This document shows, piece after piece, positions 49,669 through 58,760 of a stretch of 64,000 nucleotides of DNA; position 1 is the first letter of the stretch, and each line of letters opens with the position of its first letter. The notes below the pieces were generated by a model. It worked only from the letters and a program-made list of their open reading frames with translations. It made no database searches and was not told where the DNA came from. This stretch comes from Arthrobacter sp. OAP107 (GTDB lineage Bacteria > Actinomycetota > Actinomycetes > Actinomycetales > Micrococcaceae). The position numbers and the translations under genes are program-made. The stretch spans positions 2,170,001 through 2,234,000 of the forward strand of contig NZ_JBEPOK010000001.1 in assembly GCF_040546765.1 (NCBI RefSeq), in the 5' to 3' direction.

Positions 49669-51342
49669 TTATGCCGGTGGCGGAGCCGGTGCCGATCCGA
49701 GGAGTTCGGCCAGGAAGGGGCCCGCCTCGCGGTGCCGGTCAAACAGCGCGCCGGTCAGGGCTTTGGTGCCGCGCAGCGGCTCCCGGGTGGGGACGCGCTG
49801 CAGCCGTCCGTAGCCCGGCACGTCGAAAATCACCGAGTCCCAGCTGGCGCCCACCACGTCCTTGCTGAAGCTGCTGACGCAGCGTCCGCGAAAGTACGCC
49901 CGGGTGTCCGACGGGGGTGTGGTCACCGCGGCGGCGATGTCGGCGTCGTCCACGATCCCCTGCATCCGGTTCCGGGAGAGCAACCGGTAGTAGAGCCCCT
50001 TTTCGGGGCGGAGGTCAGCCCACTGCAGGTCCACCAGGCCCAGCCGGGCGTCGTCCCACTGGAGCCCGTCGCGCTGGCGGTAGCCCTCCAGGATGGACAG
50101 CTTGGCCAGCCATTCGACCGACGTTGCCGCGGCGGCCCGGTCGCTGTCCAGCTGGGTCAGGGTGGTGGCCCAGCGCTCCAGCACGGCGTGGGTGTGTCCA
50201 TCGCCGTCAACGGCGTCCCCCACCCCGGTGTCCTGGGCGAGCTTGGCGGCGGCCTCGTGGTACATCCACTGCAGGTCCAGCGCAGTCACCCGGCGGCCGT
50301 CCAGCAGCCTGACCTTGGTGGTCAGGGTGGTGTCGTGGCTGATGGCCTGCAGTGCGGCCACCGGCTCGTGGACCTCAATCCGCGGGGCGAGGCCCGCCTC
50401 GATCAGGCTCAGCACCATGGCGGTGGTCCCGAACTTCAGGTAGTTGGACACCTGGCTCAGGTTGGCGTCGCCGATGATGACGTGCAGCCGCCGGTACTTG
50501 TCCGCCGTTGCATGCGGTTCATCGCGGGTGTTGATGATGGGGCGCCGGATGGTGGTCTCAAGGCCCACTTCCGCCTCGAAGAAGTCCGCCCGCTGGCTGA
50601 TCTGGTAGCCGGACCGGGAACTGTCCTGGCTCAGGCCCACCCGCCCCGAGCCGCAGATGATCTGCCGCGAGACGAAGAACGGGGTCAGCCCGCGGACAAT
50701 GTCGCCGAACGGCACTGATCTCGGCATGAGGTAGTTCTCGTGCGACCCGTAGGACACGGACTTGTTGTCCGTGTTGTTCTTGTAGAGGTTGACGGCGGGA
50801 AGTTCCGTGTCGCTGGCCAGCCTGCGGACCGCAGCCAGGCCCACGAGGTCACCGGCCGCGTCCCAGGCCACTGCCGCCGCGGGGTTTGTGACCTCCGGGC
50901 TGGAGTACTCGGGGTGGGCATGGTCCACGTAGAGGCGTGCCCCGTTGCCCAGCACCATGTTCATCAGCAGCGAGCCCGATTCGTCCTCGCCGTCGAGTTC
51001 TAGCTCTTCCCGGCCGTAGGCAAGGGCCACGGCCTCGGCGTCGAGCACCGGCGGCTGGTCGGTCAGCTGGCTGGGGTGGGCCTGGCCGCGTTCCAGCGTC
51101 CAGCCGCGGGCGTCGTGCAGCGGTTCTTCGTCCGTGTAGTCCCAACGGGTTTCGGCGCCGCCGGCGGCCCGCAGCCGGGTGACCTGGGCGTAGGCCTGGA
51201 CCACCCGGGCGGACATCATGGTGGCATTGGCACCCGGAGCAGCCGGCGCGTGAATCCCGTATTCGGTTTCGGACCCCATGACGCGCATGGCGCCGCCAAC
51301 CGGCAGGCCACCTCCCAGCGCTGATTCGGAGCCGGCCGTCAC
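49669..51342 (-). CDS. dop: Pup deamidase/depupylase Dop
   Basis: Glutamine-synthetase-like enzyme of 557 aa that deamidates Pup(GGQ) and removes Pup from substrates. Its motifs parallel PafA: MRVMGSETEYGIHAP, the catalytic aspartate region LYVDHAHPEYSSPE (about residues 135-150), YKNNTDNKSVSYGSHENYLMPR and the Dop-typical loop after it. The GTG at 51342 overlaps the mpa stop (GTGA); the ATG at 51288 (MRVMGSETEYG) gives the more usual N-terminus and may be the real start. It is followed by pup after 83 bases. Confidence 0.94.
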   Translation of the reverse strand: MTAGSESALGGGLPVGGAMRVMGSETEYGIHAPAAPGANATMMSARVVQAYAQVTRLRAAGGAETRWDYTDEEPLHDARGWTLERGQAHPSQLTDQPPVLDAEAVALAYGREELELDGEDESGSLLMNMVLGNGARLYVDHAHPEYSSPEVTNPAAAVAWDAAGDLVGLAAVRRLASDTELPAVNLYKNNTDNKSVSYGSHENYLMPRSVPFGDIVRGLTPFFVSRQIICGSGRVGLSQDSSRSGYQISQRADFFEAEVGLETTIRRPIINTRDEPHATADKYRRLHVIIGDANLSQVSNYLKFGTTAMVLSLIEAGLAPRIEVHEPVAALQAISHDTTLTTKVRLLDGRRVTALDLQWMYHEAAAKLAQDTGVGDAVDGDGHTHAVLERWATTLTQLDSDRAAAATSVEWLAKLSILEGYRQRDGLQWDDARLGLVDLQWADLRPEKGLYYRLLSRNRMQGIVDDADIAAAVTTPPSDTRAYFRGRCVSSFSKDVVGASWDSVIFDVPGYGRLQRVPTREPLRGTKALTGALFDRHREAGPFLAELLGSAPAPPPA

Positions 51343-53084
51343 AGGTACTGGCCCGTGTTGGGCATTGTCTCGATGGATTTGCCGGGCTCCTGGCCGGCCT
51401 TGCCCTGGACGATGGTGCGGATGTACGTGATGCGCTCACCCTTCTTGCCGGAGATGCGTGCCCAGTCATCGGGATTGGTGGTGTTGGGCATGTCCTCGTG
51501 CTCTCGGAACTCATCGACGACGGCGCGCAGCAGGTGGTCGATGCGCAGGCCCTTCTGCTGCGTCGTCAGGAGGTCCTTGATGGCGTACTTCTTGGCACGG
51601 TCCACGACGTTCTGGACCACGGCACCGGAGTTGAAGTCCTTGAAGTACAGCATCTCGGTGTCGCCGTTGGCGTAGGTGACTTCCAGGAACTCGTTGGATT
51701 TCTCCGTCGAGTACATCGACTCCACGGTCCGCTGGACCATGGCATCAACGGTCGCCAGCACATCGCCGTCGTGCTCCACCAGGTCGTCCTCGTGGAAGGG
51801 CAGGTCCGGGGTGATGTATTTCCTGAAGATGTCCGCCGCGGCCTCGGCGTCGGGACGCTGGATCTTGACCTTCACGTCCAGGCGGCCAGGGCGCAGGATA
51901 GCGGGGTCGATCATGTCCTCGCGGTTGGAGGCACCGATGACAATGACGTTGTCCAGCCGCTCCACGCCGTCGATCTCGCTCAGCAGCTGCGGCACAATCG
52001 TGGTTTCGACGTCGGACGAGATGCCCGTGCCGCGGGTGCGGAAGAGCGAATCCATCTCGTCGAAAAAGACCACTACGGGGCTGCCGTCCGAGGCCTTTTC
52101 GCGTGCCCGGGAGAAGATCAGCCGGATGTGGCGTTCTGTTTCGCCGACGTACTTGTCGAGGAGTTCGGGGCCCTTGATGTTGAGGAAGTAGCTCTTCAGG
52201 TCTACGTTGCCCGAGCGTTCCGCGGCGCGTGCGGCCAGCGAGTTTGCCACTGCCTTGGCGATGAGGGTCTTGCCGCAGCCCGGAGGGCCGTAGAGCAGGA
52301 TGCCCTTGGGCGCCTTTAGCCCGTGCTCGCGGTACAGGTCAGGGTGCAGGAACGGCAGTTCGATGGCGTCCCGGATCTGCTCGATCTGCGGGCCCAGTCC
52401 ACCGATGTCCTCGTAGGTGATGTCCGGGACTTCCTCCAGGACGAGGTTCTCAACCTCGGAGCGAGGGACTTTTTCGAGGGCGTACCCTGTGCGGGAATCG
52501 ATGGACAGGGCGTCGCCTACCCGCAGCTTCTCGCTCAGCAGCGGGCCGGCGAGCCGGATGACGCGCTCCTCGTCGGCACGGCCCAGCACCAGGGCACGGT
52601 CCGGACCGAGCATTTCCTTGAGCGTGACGAGTTCGCCCGCGCGCTCATAGCCAAGGCCGGCCACCACCAGGAGCGCCTCGTTGAGGAGGACCTCCTGGCC
52701 GACGGCCAACTGGTTGATGTTGACCAGGGGGCTGATGCCAACCCGCATCTTGCGGCCGGCGTTGAAGATGTCCACCGATTCCTCGGTGGCTGCCTGGCCG
52801 CTGCCTGTGGCCTGCCGCCGCGGGTTCAGCTGGAGGATGGTGCCGAAACTGTATGGCGGCTGCCCCTCCTGGTCCAGGGCGTTCTTCAGCCGGAGTATTT
52901 CGGCCTTGGCAGTTTCCAGCATCGCCACGAGCTTGGTGTTGTTTTGCGTGGCAGCTGCCAGTTGGCGGTCGATATGCCTCAGTTTGTCCCTAAGGATATT
53001 GACCTGCCGGTCCGCGACAGACAGTTCGTTGGCGCCAGCCTGTTCAGCCGGCGTTGGCACGGAGTCGTTGTTTGGAGTCTCCAT
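51339..53084 (-). CDS. mpa: proteasomal AAA ATPase Mpa/ARC
   Basis: Unfoldase of 581 aa that recognises pupylated proteins. Parts in order: an N-terminal coiled coil (about residues 18-68, DRQVNILRDKLRHIDRQLAAATQN), tandem OB domains (about 75-230), a AAA module with Walker A GPPGCGKT (about 270) and Walker B VVFFDEMDS (about 335), arginine-finger region RPGRLDVKVKI, and the C-terminal QYL tail with the penultimate Tyr that docks to PrcA rings. I choose the second ATG (53084), which has GGAAGG eight bases upstream; 53090 is also possible. The stop overlaps dop. Confidence 0.95.
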   Translation of the reverse strand: METPNNDSVPTPAEQAGANELSVADRQVNILRDKLRHIDRQLAAATQNNTKLVAMLETAKAEILRLKNALDQEGQPPYSFGTILQLNPRRQATGSGQAATEESVDIFNAGRKMRVGISPLVNINQLAVGQEVLLNEALLVVAGLGYERAGELVTLKEMLGPDRALVLGRADEERVIRLAGPLLSEKLRVGDALSIDSRTGYALEKVPRSEVENLVLEEVPDITYEDIGGLGPQIEQIRDAIELPFLHPDLYREHGLKAPKGILLYGPPGCGKTLIAKAVANSLAARAAERSGNVDLKSYFLNIKGPELLDKYVGETERHIRLIFSRAREKASDGSPVVVFFDEMDSLFRTRGTGISSDVETTIVPQLLSEIDGVERLDNVIVIGASNREDMIDPAILRPGRLDVKVKIQRPDAEAAADIFRKYITPDLPFHEDDLVEHDGDVLATVDAMVQRTVESMYSTEKSNEFLEVTYANGDTEMLYFKDFNSGAVVQNVVDRAKKYAIKDLLTTQQKGLRIDHLLRAVVDEFREHEDMPNTTNPDDWARISGKKGERITYIRTIVQGKAGQEPGKSIETMPNTGQYL

Positions 53085-53165
53085 GATCATCAGCCCCTTC
53101 CTGCGCTTCTCTTAAGACCATAGCCCCAAGTTGGCTGGTAGAGCCGACGACATCCGAAATACGGA

Positions 53166-54233
53166 CTAGTTTGTAATCTCCGGATCGTCCTTCACGTTGG
53201 TGCCGGCGATTGCGTCCCGCGCGGCCCGGCGGAGCTTCTTGTCGGAGACGAGGCGCTCCCCCACGGCGCCGGGTGTCCAGGCGTTGACGTCCTCCTCGTT
53301 GAACTCGGTCTTGGAGGGGCGCCGCTTAACGGAGATGCCGGTGACGCCGTCGGCGAGCCGCCGGGTGACCAGGAGGAAGCCGGTGTGGGCCACCATGCGG
53401 TGGTCCGGGCGCACGGCCAGTCCTTCGAGGTGCCAGCCGCGGACCATGGATTCCCAGGCGTCCGGTTCGGTGAAGCGGCCGTCCGCGCGGATGGCCTCCG
53501 CCGTGCGGGAGAGCTGGGTGACGGTGGCGACGTAGTTGATCCACACGCCGCCGGGAGCCAGGACGGTGGCTACCGCGTCAAGGCATTCCCAGGGTGCCAG
53601 CATGTCCAGGACCACGCGGTCGATGGAGCCGGGCTCTTCGGTGCGGACCACTTCCTCCTGAAAGTCCCCGAGGGAGATCTGCCACGCCGGGTGCGGGCCG
53701 CCGAAAATGGTCTCCACGTTGCCGCGGGCGATAGCGGCGAATTCTTCGCGGCGTTCAAAGGAGTGCAGGTAGCCCTGGTCCCCCACGGCACGCAGCAGCG
53801 AGATGGAGAGTGCGCCTGAGCCCACGCCTGCTTCCACCACACGGGCACCGGGGAAGATGTCGGCCATGGTGATGATCTGGCCGGCGTCCTTGGGGTAGAC
53901 CACCGCCGCGCCGCGGGGCATGGACAGGACGAAGTCGGACAGCAGCGGGCGGAGCGTCTGGTACTGCTGGCCGACGTTGTTGACCACCACCGAGCCGTCC
54001 ACCTTGCCGATGATGTCATCGTGGTTGAGGAAGCCCCGGTGGGTGTGGAAGGCTCCGCCGGACTCGAGGCTGATGGTGTTCATGCGCCCGCGCTCGTCCG
54101 TCAGCTGGACCCGTTCGCCTTCCCGGAAGGGGCCGCGCCGCCGGGCAGCGCCCACCGGCTGGTCCGCCGTCCCGGCTGCAGTGCCGGAGGAAGGGCCCGT
54201 GCTGGTTCCGTTGGCGGCAGATTCGCTGCTCAT
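53166..54233 (-). CDS. trmI: tRNA (adenine-58-N1)-methyltransferase TrmI
   Basis: SAM-dependent enzyme of 355 aa making m1A58 in tRNAs. The start MSSESAANGTSTGPSS is a polar extension; the conserved part begins near GPFREGERVQLTDERGRMNTI. HDDIIGKVDGSVV and the SAM motif VVEAGVGSGALSISLLRAVG (about 130-148) are TrmI-typical, as is the C-terminal VLAPGGVWINYVATVTQLSRTAEAI. The ATG at 54233 is preceded by AGGAGCGAGGAC. In actinobacteria trmI regularly sits beside the proteasome ATPase gene, as here, 75 bases upstream of mpa. Confidence 0.92.
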   Translation of the reverse strand: MSSESAANGTSTGPSSGTAAGTADQPVGAARRRGPFREGERVQLTDERGRMNTISLESGGAFHTHRGFLNHDDIIGKVDGSVVVNNVGQQYQTLRPLLSDFVLSMPRGAAVVYPKDAGQIITMADIFPGARVVEAGVGSGALSISLLRAVGDQGYLHSFERREEFAAIARGNVETIFGGPHPAWQISLGDFQEEVVRTEEPGSIDRVVLDMLAPWECLDAVATVLAPGGVWINYVATVTQLSRTAEAIRADGRFTEPDAWESMVRGWHLEGLAVRPDHRMVAHTGFLLVTRRLADGVTGISVKRRPSKTEFNEEDVNAWTPGAVGERLVSDKKLRRAARDAIAGTNVKDDPEITN

Positions 54234-54362
54234 GACTGTGTCCTCGCTCCTGTGAAAGCTGTGTTGGCGTGCACCGTGGCGGTCGGGCAGGGCGCCGTGC
54301 ACCCGCTGCCGATTTCACGACCGGCACGTAACTCTACCGGTTCCGGCCGTGCCGGCGCGTGT

Positions 54363-55532
54363 TCAGCGGGGGGCCTTGCCTGTTATGGCCGTCACCACGG
54401 TGGACTGCCGCAGCAGTCCGGTGACCCGGCCGTTGTGGTCGACCACCGCGTAGTCGTGCCCTTCGAGCTGCGCCAGGTACTGGAGCAGCTCCTGCCCCTT
54501 GGACCATTCAGGCACGTAGGCGCCGGCTCCGAGGGGGTAAGCGACCGCTCCGGCGGGCGTGCTGCGGGCCACTTGGGCCGGTACGGCGGCCAGGGCCGCG
54601 GGGTCCACCACGCTGTTGGGCCTGCCGTCCGGAGCGCAAAGCACGACGGCGGTCCGGCCGCCTGCTGCTGCCCCCAGGACGTCGCTGACGCTGCCCGTTT
54701 CGGGAAGGCCGACGGCGGGTTCGGCCAGCGCGGCGGCGCTGACCAGATGGAGCCTGCTGCGCAGGCGGCCCTGCTGGATCGAGGCGGAGGCGCCCATCCA
54801 CAGGAAACCGCCGACCAGGATGGTAATGAGCAGCATGCTGGTGTCCGGAACGTCCCCGCTGAGCAGGGGCCGGACCAAAAACCACAGGCCCAGCGCGATG
54901 ACGATGATGCGTCCGCCCCAGCCCGCGGCGATAGTTCCCTTGGCATGGCTGCCGGTTGCCTTCCAGACGGCGGACTCCACCAGGCGGCCGCCGTCCAGCG
55001 GCAGCCCGGGCAGCACGTTGAAGATGCCGATCACGAGGTTCGCCCAGAAGAAGATGTTCAGGAGGGTGTCCGCGACGCCGGACAGTCCGCCCGAGGAAAT
55101 CACCAGCCAGGCCGCCCCGGCGAGCACAAAGTTGGCGGCGGGCCCGGCCATGGCTACCAGCACGGACCGCCCGGGGGTGGCGGTGAAGCTTTCAAACTGG
55201 GTGTGGCCGCCCCACAGGTTGAGCACGATTTTCTCACTGGGCCACCCGTAGGCCTTGGCCGTCAGCGCGTGCGCGAGCTCGTGGACGAGCACCGAGAGCA
55301 GGAGCAGCAGCGCGTAGGCGAACGCCACGTAGTACGCCCCGATACCGAGTGACGGGGTGCCGTGCTGCAGCACGGGTCCGTACACGATCACCGTGAAGCC
55401 GGCGATGATGAACCATGAGTAGGCCAGGACGATGGGGATACCGGCGATCCTGCCGAGCGGGATTCCCTCCCGGCGGCTGGCAGGGGCCTTCACGGCCGGG
55501 GGCTGCTGACCGGATCCCGCGGGCTCAGACAC
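54363..55532 (-). CDS. site-2 protease family zinc metallopeptidase (M50, CBS-type)
   Basis: Intramembrane metalloprotease of 389 aa with about six membrane helices (residues 25-230). The zinc site is VLVHELAHALTA (about residue 63, HExxH) with the later motif NVLPGLPLDGGR (about 163-174, the LDG aspartate). The C-terminal third (about 255-385) carries two CBS-like repeats (VSDVLGAAAGGRTAVVLC and HDYAVVDHNGRVTGLLRQSTVV), which may sense nucleotides. It cleaves membrane proteins inside the bilayer, often anti-sigma factors; its target is unknown. It starts 11 bases after the HAD gene. Confidence 0.87.
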   Translation of the reverse strand: MSEPAGSGQQPPAVKAPASRREGIPLGRIAGIPIVLAYSWFIIAGFTVIVYGPVLQHGTPSLGIGAYYVAFAYALLLLLSVLVHELAHALTAKAYGWPSEKIVLNLWGGHTQFESFTATPGRSVLVAMAGPAANFVLAGAAWLVISSGGLSGVADTLLNIFFWANLVIGIFNVLPGLPLDGGRLVESAVWKATGSHAKGTIAAGWGGRIIVIALGLWFLVRPLLSGDVPDTSMLLITILVGGFLWMGASASIQQGRLRSRLHLVSAAALAEPAVGLPETGSVSDVLGAAAGGRTAVVLCAPDGRPNSVVDPAALAAVPAQVARSTPAGAVAYPLGAGAYVPEWSKGQELLQYLAQLEGHDYAVVDHNGRVTGLLRQSTVVTAITGKAPR

Positions 55533-55543
55533 GTTCGGGCTCC

Positions 55544-56272
55544 TTAGTTGACGTTCTCGAAAGCTGCCGCCGATTCGCGGGAGCCGAGGCGGAGCCTGAC
55601 CAGCTCCTCGAGTTCGCCCACCGAGCGGTCCGCGAGGGTGTCCCAGGTGGTCCTGCGGGCGTCCTCCGGCAGCGGCACCAGGTGCGGAATGGCCACGGTC
55701 ACGGCGCCCGACCCCACGGCAGCGGCAACACCCGGCTCCGAGTCCTCCAGCGCCACGCAGTGGTCGACGGTGAGCTGGGGGTCCGCCTGCTTCAGCAGGT
55801 CCATCGCCTTGAGGTATGCCTCCGGGTGCGGCTTGCCCTTGGTCACGGTGTCACCGGTGACGAGGAACTCGAAGTAGGGCCGGGGCAGGCTCGCCACAAT
55901 CTCGCGGGCCAGCGGCGCCTCTGACATGGTCACAAGGGCACAACGCACGCCGGCGTTGAACAGTTCATCCAGCAGTTCGCGGGCGCCTGGACGCCACGGC
56001 ACGTTTTCCCGGACGCGGCTGATCACCTGCGCGGTGAGGGTATCGATGATCTCGCGGATCTCCAGGCGCACGCCGGCGCGCTGGAGGATGCCGGCCGAGT
56101 GCACCAGCGATTGCCCCACGAGCTGCATGGCCTGTTCGTGCGACCACGTCCCCCCGTAGGCCTCGACAAGGTTGTGCTCGGCTTCGATCCAGTACGGTTC
56201 AGTGTCAACAATGGTGCCGTCCATGTCCCATAAAACGGCTTTGAGCAAGGGCTGAGCGGCGGCAGATTCCAT
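55544..56272 (-). CDS. HAD-superfamily phosphatase
   Basis: Phosphatase or phosphoglucomutase-like HAD protein of 242 aa. All four HAD motifs are seen: WDMDGTIVDTEP (nucleophile Asp and acid Asp, about residues 15-26), LVTMSEAP (motif II), TKGKPHPEAY (motif III Lys) and CVALEDSEPG (motif IV acidic pair). A helical cap lies between motifs I and II. The ATG at 56272 (MESAAAQP) or the GTG three codons earlier can start it. It leads a possible operon with the M50 protease. Substrate unknown. Confidence 0.86.
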   Translation of the reverse strand: MESAAAQPLLKAVLWDMDGTIVDTEPYWIEAEHNLVEAYGGTWSHEQAMQLVGQSLVHSAGILQRAGVRLEIREIIDTLTAQVISRVRENVPWRPGARELLDELFNAGVRCALVTMSEAPLAREIVASLPRPYFEFLVTGDTVTKGKPHPEAYLKAMDLLKQADPQLTVDHCVALEDSEPGVAAAVGSGAVTVAIPHLVPLPEDARRTTWDTLADRSVGELEELVRLRLGSRESAAAFENVN

Positions 56273-56470
56273 ACTTTCCACTGTACCGGGCCGCCCGGCG
56301 GCGCCCTGCCGCAGGCCCCCGGGCGTCCGCCGTCGGCGAATATCACGCCGGCCTGCAGGGATGACCGGGAGGGGTGTTCCGCACGAATGACCCGATGGGA
56401 CAGGGGTTTGTCCGGATCTGCGGCGGTTCGTTCTATGCAACAGCAACACTTGTGGACGTAGGGTGAAGGG

Positions 56471-57376
56471 ATGAATAGCTTCGAGGGAGACACCAACGAA
56501 CCGGGCACCGCGCCTGAGACGGAGCAGCTGCTGCAGCCTGTTCCCGAAGGTCAGCGCATTACTGTGATGCTGGCTGCGTTCGAGGGCTGGAATGACGCGG
56601 GGGAAGCCGCCAGCGATGCGCTCCGTTACCTCAACAAGCTGTGGGGCGGGAAGAAGGTCGCGTCCATCGACGCCGACGAGTACTACGACTTCCAGTTCAC
56701 CCGGCCCACCGTCCGCCGCACTTCCTCCGGCGAACGCAAGATCAAGTGGCCGTCCACGCGGATCTACAAGGCCAGCGCCCCCGGCACCAACGTGGACGTT
56801 ATTTTCATCCAGGGAACCGAACCGTCCTATAAGTGGCGCGCGTATACGGCGGAACTGCTGGTTCACGCCGAGGCGCTCCACGTTGACTACGTGGTCCTGG
56901 TGGGAGCGCTCCTGGCGGACGTGCCGCACAGCCGCCCCATCCCGGTCAGCACCTCCACTGACGACAGTGCACTCCGGGAACGGCTGAACCTCGAGGCTTC
57001 GCAGTATGAAGGACCGGTGGGAATTGTGGGGGTACTGTCCGAGGTATCCCTGCTCGCCGGCATCCCCACGGTCTCCCTCTGGGCTGCGGTACCGCACTAC
57101 GTTGCCCAGGCCCCGTCACCCAAGGCACAGCTGGCGCTGCTGCACCGCATCGAGGAACTGCTCCAGGTTCCGCTGGACACCCACGAACTCGCCGAAGAGG
57201 CCGAGGCGTGGGAGCGCGGCGTCAACGAACTGGCCACCGAGGATCCCGAAATCGCCGCGTACGTACGGCAGCTGGAGGAAGCCAAGGACACCGCCGACCT
57301 GCCCGAGGCCAGCGGTGAATCCATTGCGCGCGAGTTTGAGCGCTACCTGAAGCGGCGGGGCAAGGACAAGCCCTAA
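56471..57376 (+). CDS. PAC2 family protein
   Basis: Protein of 301 aa with the PAC2 fold of proteasome assembly chaperones. Characteristic stretches: VMLAAFEGWNDAGEAASDALRYL (about residues 35-57), SIDADEYYDFQFTRPTVRR (about 66-84), GTEPSYKWRAYTAELL (about 117-132), and the C-terminal RIEELLQVPLDTHELAEEA. Actinobacterial PAC2 proteins are homologous in fold to the eukaryotic proteasome chaperones, but a role in actinobacterial proteasome assembly is not established. It starts next to the proteasome run, diverging from it, and converges with mshC over a 29-bp hairpin. Confidence 0.88.
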   Translation: MNSFEGDTNEPGTAPETEQLLQPVPEGQRITVMLAAFEGWNDAGEAASDALRYLNKLWGGKKVASIDADEYYDFQFTRPTVRRTSSGERKIKWPSTRIYKASAPGTNVDVIFIQGTEPSYKWRAYTAELLVHAEALHVDYVVLVGALLADVPHSRPIPVSTSTDDSALRERLNLEASQYEGPVGIVGVLSEVSLLAGIPTVSLWAAVPHYVAQAPSPKAQLALLHRIEELLQVPLDTHELAEEAEAWERGVNELATEDPEIAAYVRQLEEAKDTADLPEASGESIAREFERYLKRRGKDKP

Positions 57377-57391
57377 GGGCCGGCTCCCCCG

Positions 57392-57453
57392 TTTAGACGG
57401 TTCCCTGCCCGTTAGACGTTGCGTAACGTCTAACGGGCAGGGAACCGTCTAAA
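57392..57453. repeat. very long perfect hairpin between convergent genes
   Basis: A 29-bp perfect stem (57392-57420 with 57425-57453) with a GCGT tetraloop, placed between the PAC2 and mshC stops. It can terminate transcription both ways. The stem is longer than a terminator needs and both halves contain the repeated phrase ACGTCTAACGGGCAG. Confidence 0.85.
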
Positions 57454-57458
57454 TGGCG

Positions 57459-58745
57459 TTAGAGTTCGACGCCGAGAAGCGCGTTGACGGCGTCGCGCAC
57501 CAAAGCCTGGTCTGCTTCAGACGCGCTGCCGGCGTGGCCTGGGTTGCCAAGGGCCGCGTCTGCCCATTGGTCGACGGCTGCCAGGGCTGTCGGGGCATCC
57601 AGGTCGTCGGCAAGGGCTTCGCGCATTTGCCCGATCAGTTCGACGGCGGTTCCGGCGGGCGCGGCTGCCAGCGCTGAACGCCACCGTTCGAGGCGCGCCT
57701 TCGCCTGCTCGAAGCCTTCCGCCGTCCAGGACCAGTCGGACCGGTAATGGTGCGCCAGGATGGCAAGGCGGATGGCCGCAGGTTCTTCACCGGCAGCGCG
57801 GAGCTTGGAGACGAGGACCAGGTTGCCCTTGGACTTGGACATCTTTTCGCCGTCGAGGCCCACCATGCCGGCATGCGCGAAGTGCTCGGCGAGGGGAACA
57901 CCGGACAGTGAGTAGGCGTGCCCGGCGCCCATCTCGTGGTGCGGGAAGACCAGGTCCGAGCCGCCGCCCTGCACGGTGAAGGGAGCGGGGAGGTACTTCT
58001 GGGCTATGACGGTGCACTCGATGTGCCAGCCGGGGCGGCCCTCCCCCAGCTCGCCGCCGGGCCAGCTGGGCTCGCCGTCGCGGGCCACGCGCCACAGCAG
58101 CGGGTCGAGGGCCTGGCGCTTGCCTGCCCGGCCGGGGTCGCCGCCCCGTTCGGCAAACAGTTCCAGCATCTCGGCTTCGGTCAGTCCGGAGACGGCGCCG
58201 AGTGTCCAGGCGTCCACGCCGACGGCGTGCTTGCTGGCAGCTTCGACGTCGTAGTAGACGTCGCCGTCGGGCTCGCCGGGGGTGCCGGTGACGCGGTAGG
58301 CCAGTCCCAGGTGCAGGAGCCGTTCAATCGCGGGCACGATCAGCGGCATGGCTTCAACGGCACCTACGTAATGGTCGGGGGCGAGGACGTTGAGGGCTTC
58401 CATATCGGTCCGGAAAAGCTCGATCTGGCTCTCGGCCAGTTCACGCCAGTCGACGCCGGTGGCCTCGGCACGCTCCAGCAGCGGGTCATCGACGTCGGTG
58501 ATGTTCTGGACGTAGGCAACCTGCTGCCCGCCGTCGCGCCAGGCGCGGTTCAGGAGGTCAAACGCTATGTAGCTGGCGGCGTGGCCCATGTGGGTCGCGT
58601 CATACGGGGTGATCCCGCAGACATACATCGACTTTTCGCCATCGGCATTCAGGGTTACGGCGCGGTCCGCGGTTGTGTCAAACAAGCGGAGCGCGGGCAT
58701 TTCCCCCGGCAGGACAGGCACGGGGCGGGAGATCCAGGACTTCAC
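57459..58745 (-). CDS. mshC: L-cysteine:1D-myo-inositol 2-amino-2-deoxy-alpha-D-glucopyranoside ligase
   Basis: ATP-dependent ligase that joins cysteine to GlcN-inositol, the third step of mycothiol synthesis. It is 428 aa and resembles a shortened cysteinyl-tRNA synthetase: start MKSWISRPVPVLPGEMPALRLFDT, HIGH-like THMGHA (about residues 50-55), zinc cysteine/histidines in CGITPYDAT and ECTVIAQ / FPHHEMGAGHA, and KMSKSKGN (about 294-301). The anticodon-binding part of CysS is missing, as in true MshC. It follows uppP by 15 bases. Only mshC of the pathway is in this window; its presence supports actinobacterial origin. Confidence 0.95.
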   Translation of the reverse strand: MKSWISRPVPVLPGEMPALRLFDTTADRAVTLNADGEKSMYVCGITPYDATHMGHAASYIAFDLLNRAWRDGGQQVAYVQNITDVDDPLLERAEATGVDWRELAESQIELFRTDMEALNVLAPDHYVGAVEAMPLIVPAIERLLHLGLAYRVTGTPGEPDGDVYYDVEAASKHAVGVDAWTLGAVSGLTEAEMLELFAERGGDPGRAGKRQALDPLLWRVARDGEPSWPGGELGEGRPGWHIECTVIAQKYLPAPFTVQGGGSDLVFPHHEMGAGHAYSLSGVPLAEHFAHAGMVGLDGEKMSKSKGNLVLVSKLRAAGEEPAAIRLAILAHHYRSDWSWTAEGFEQAKARLERWRSALAAAPAGTAVELIGQMREALADDLDAPTALAAVDQWADAALGNPGHAGSASEADQALVRDAVNALLGVEL

Positions 58746-58760
58746 AGACCAAGCCTAGTG

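Noticed and set aside
49288..50718. 476-codon open frame antisense to dop and pup
   Set aside because: Shadow frame; dop and pup on the minus strand are unambiguous.
57459..58745. cysteinyl-tRNA synthetase
   Set aside because: Shares HIGH/KMSKS motifs but lacks the C-terminal anticodon-binding region and has the MshC N-terminus; mshC next to uppP and PAC2 is the usual actinobacterial context.
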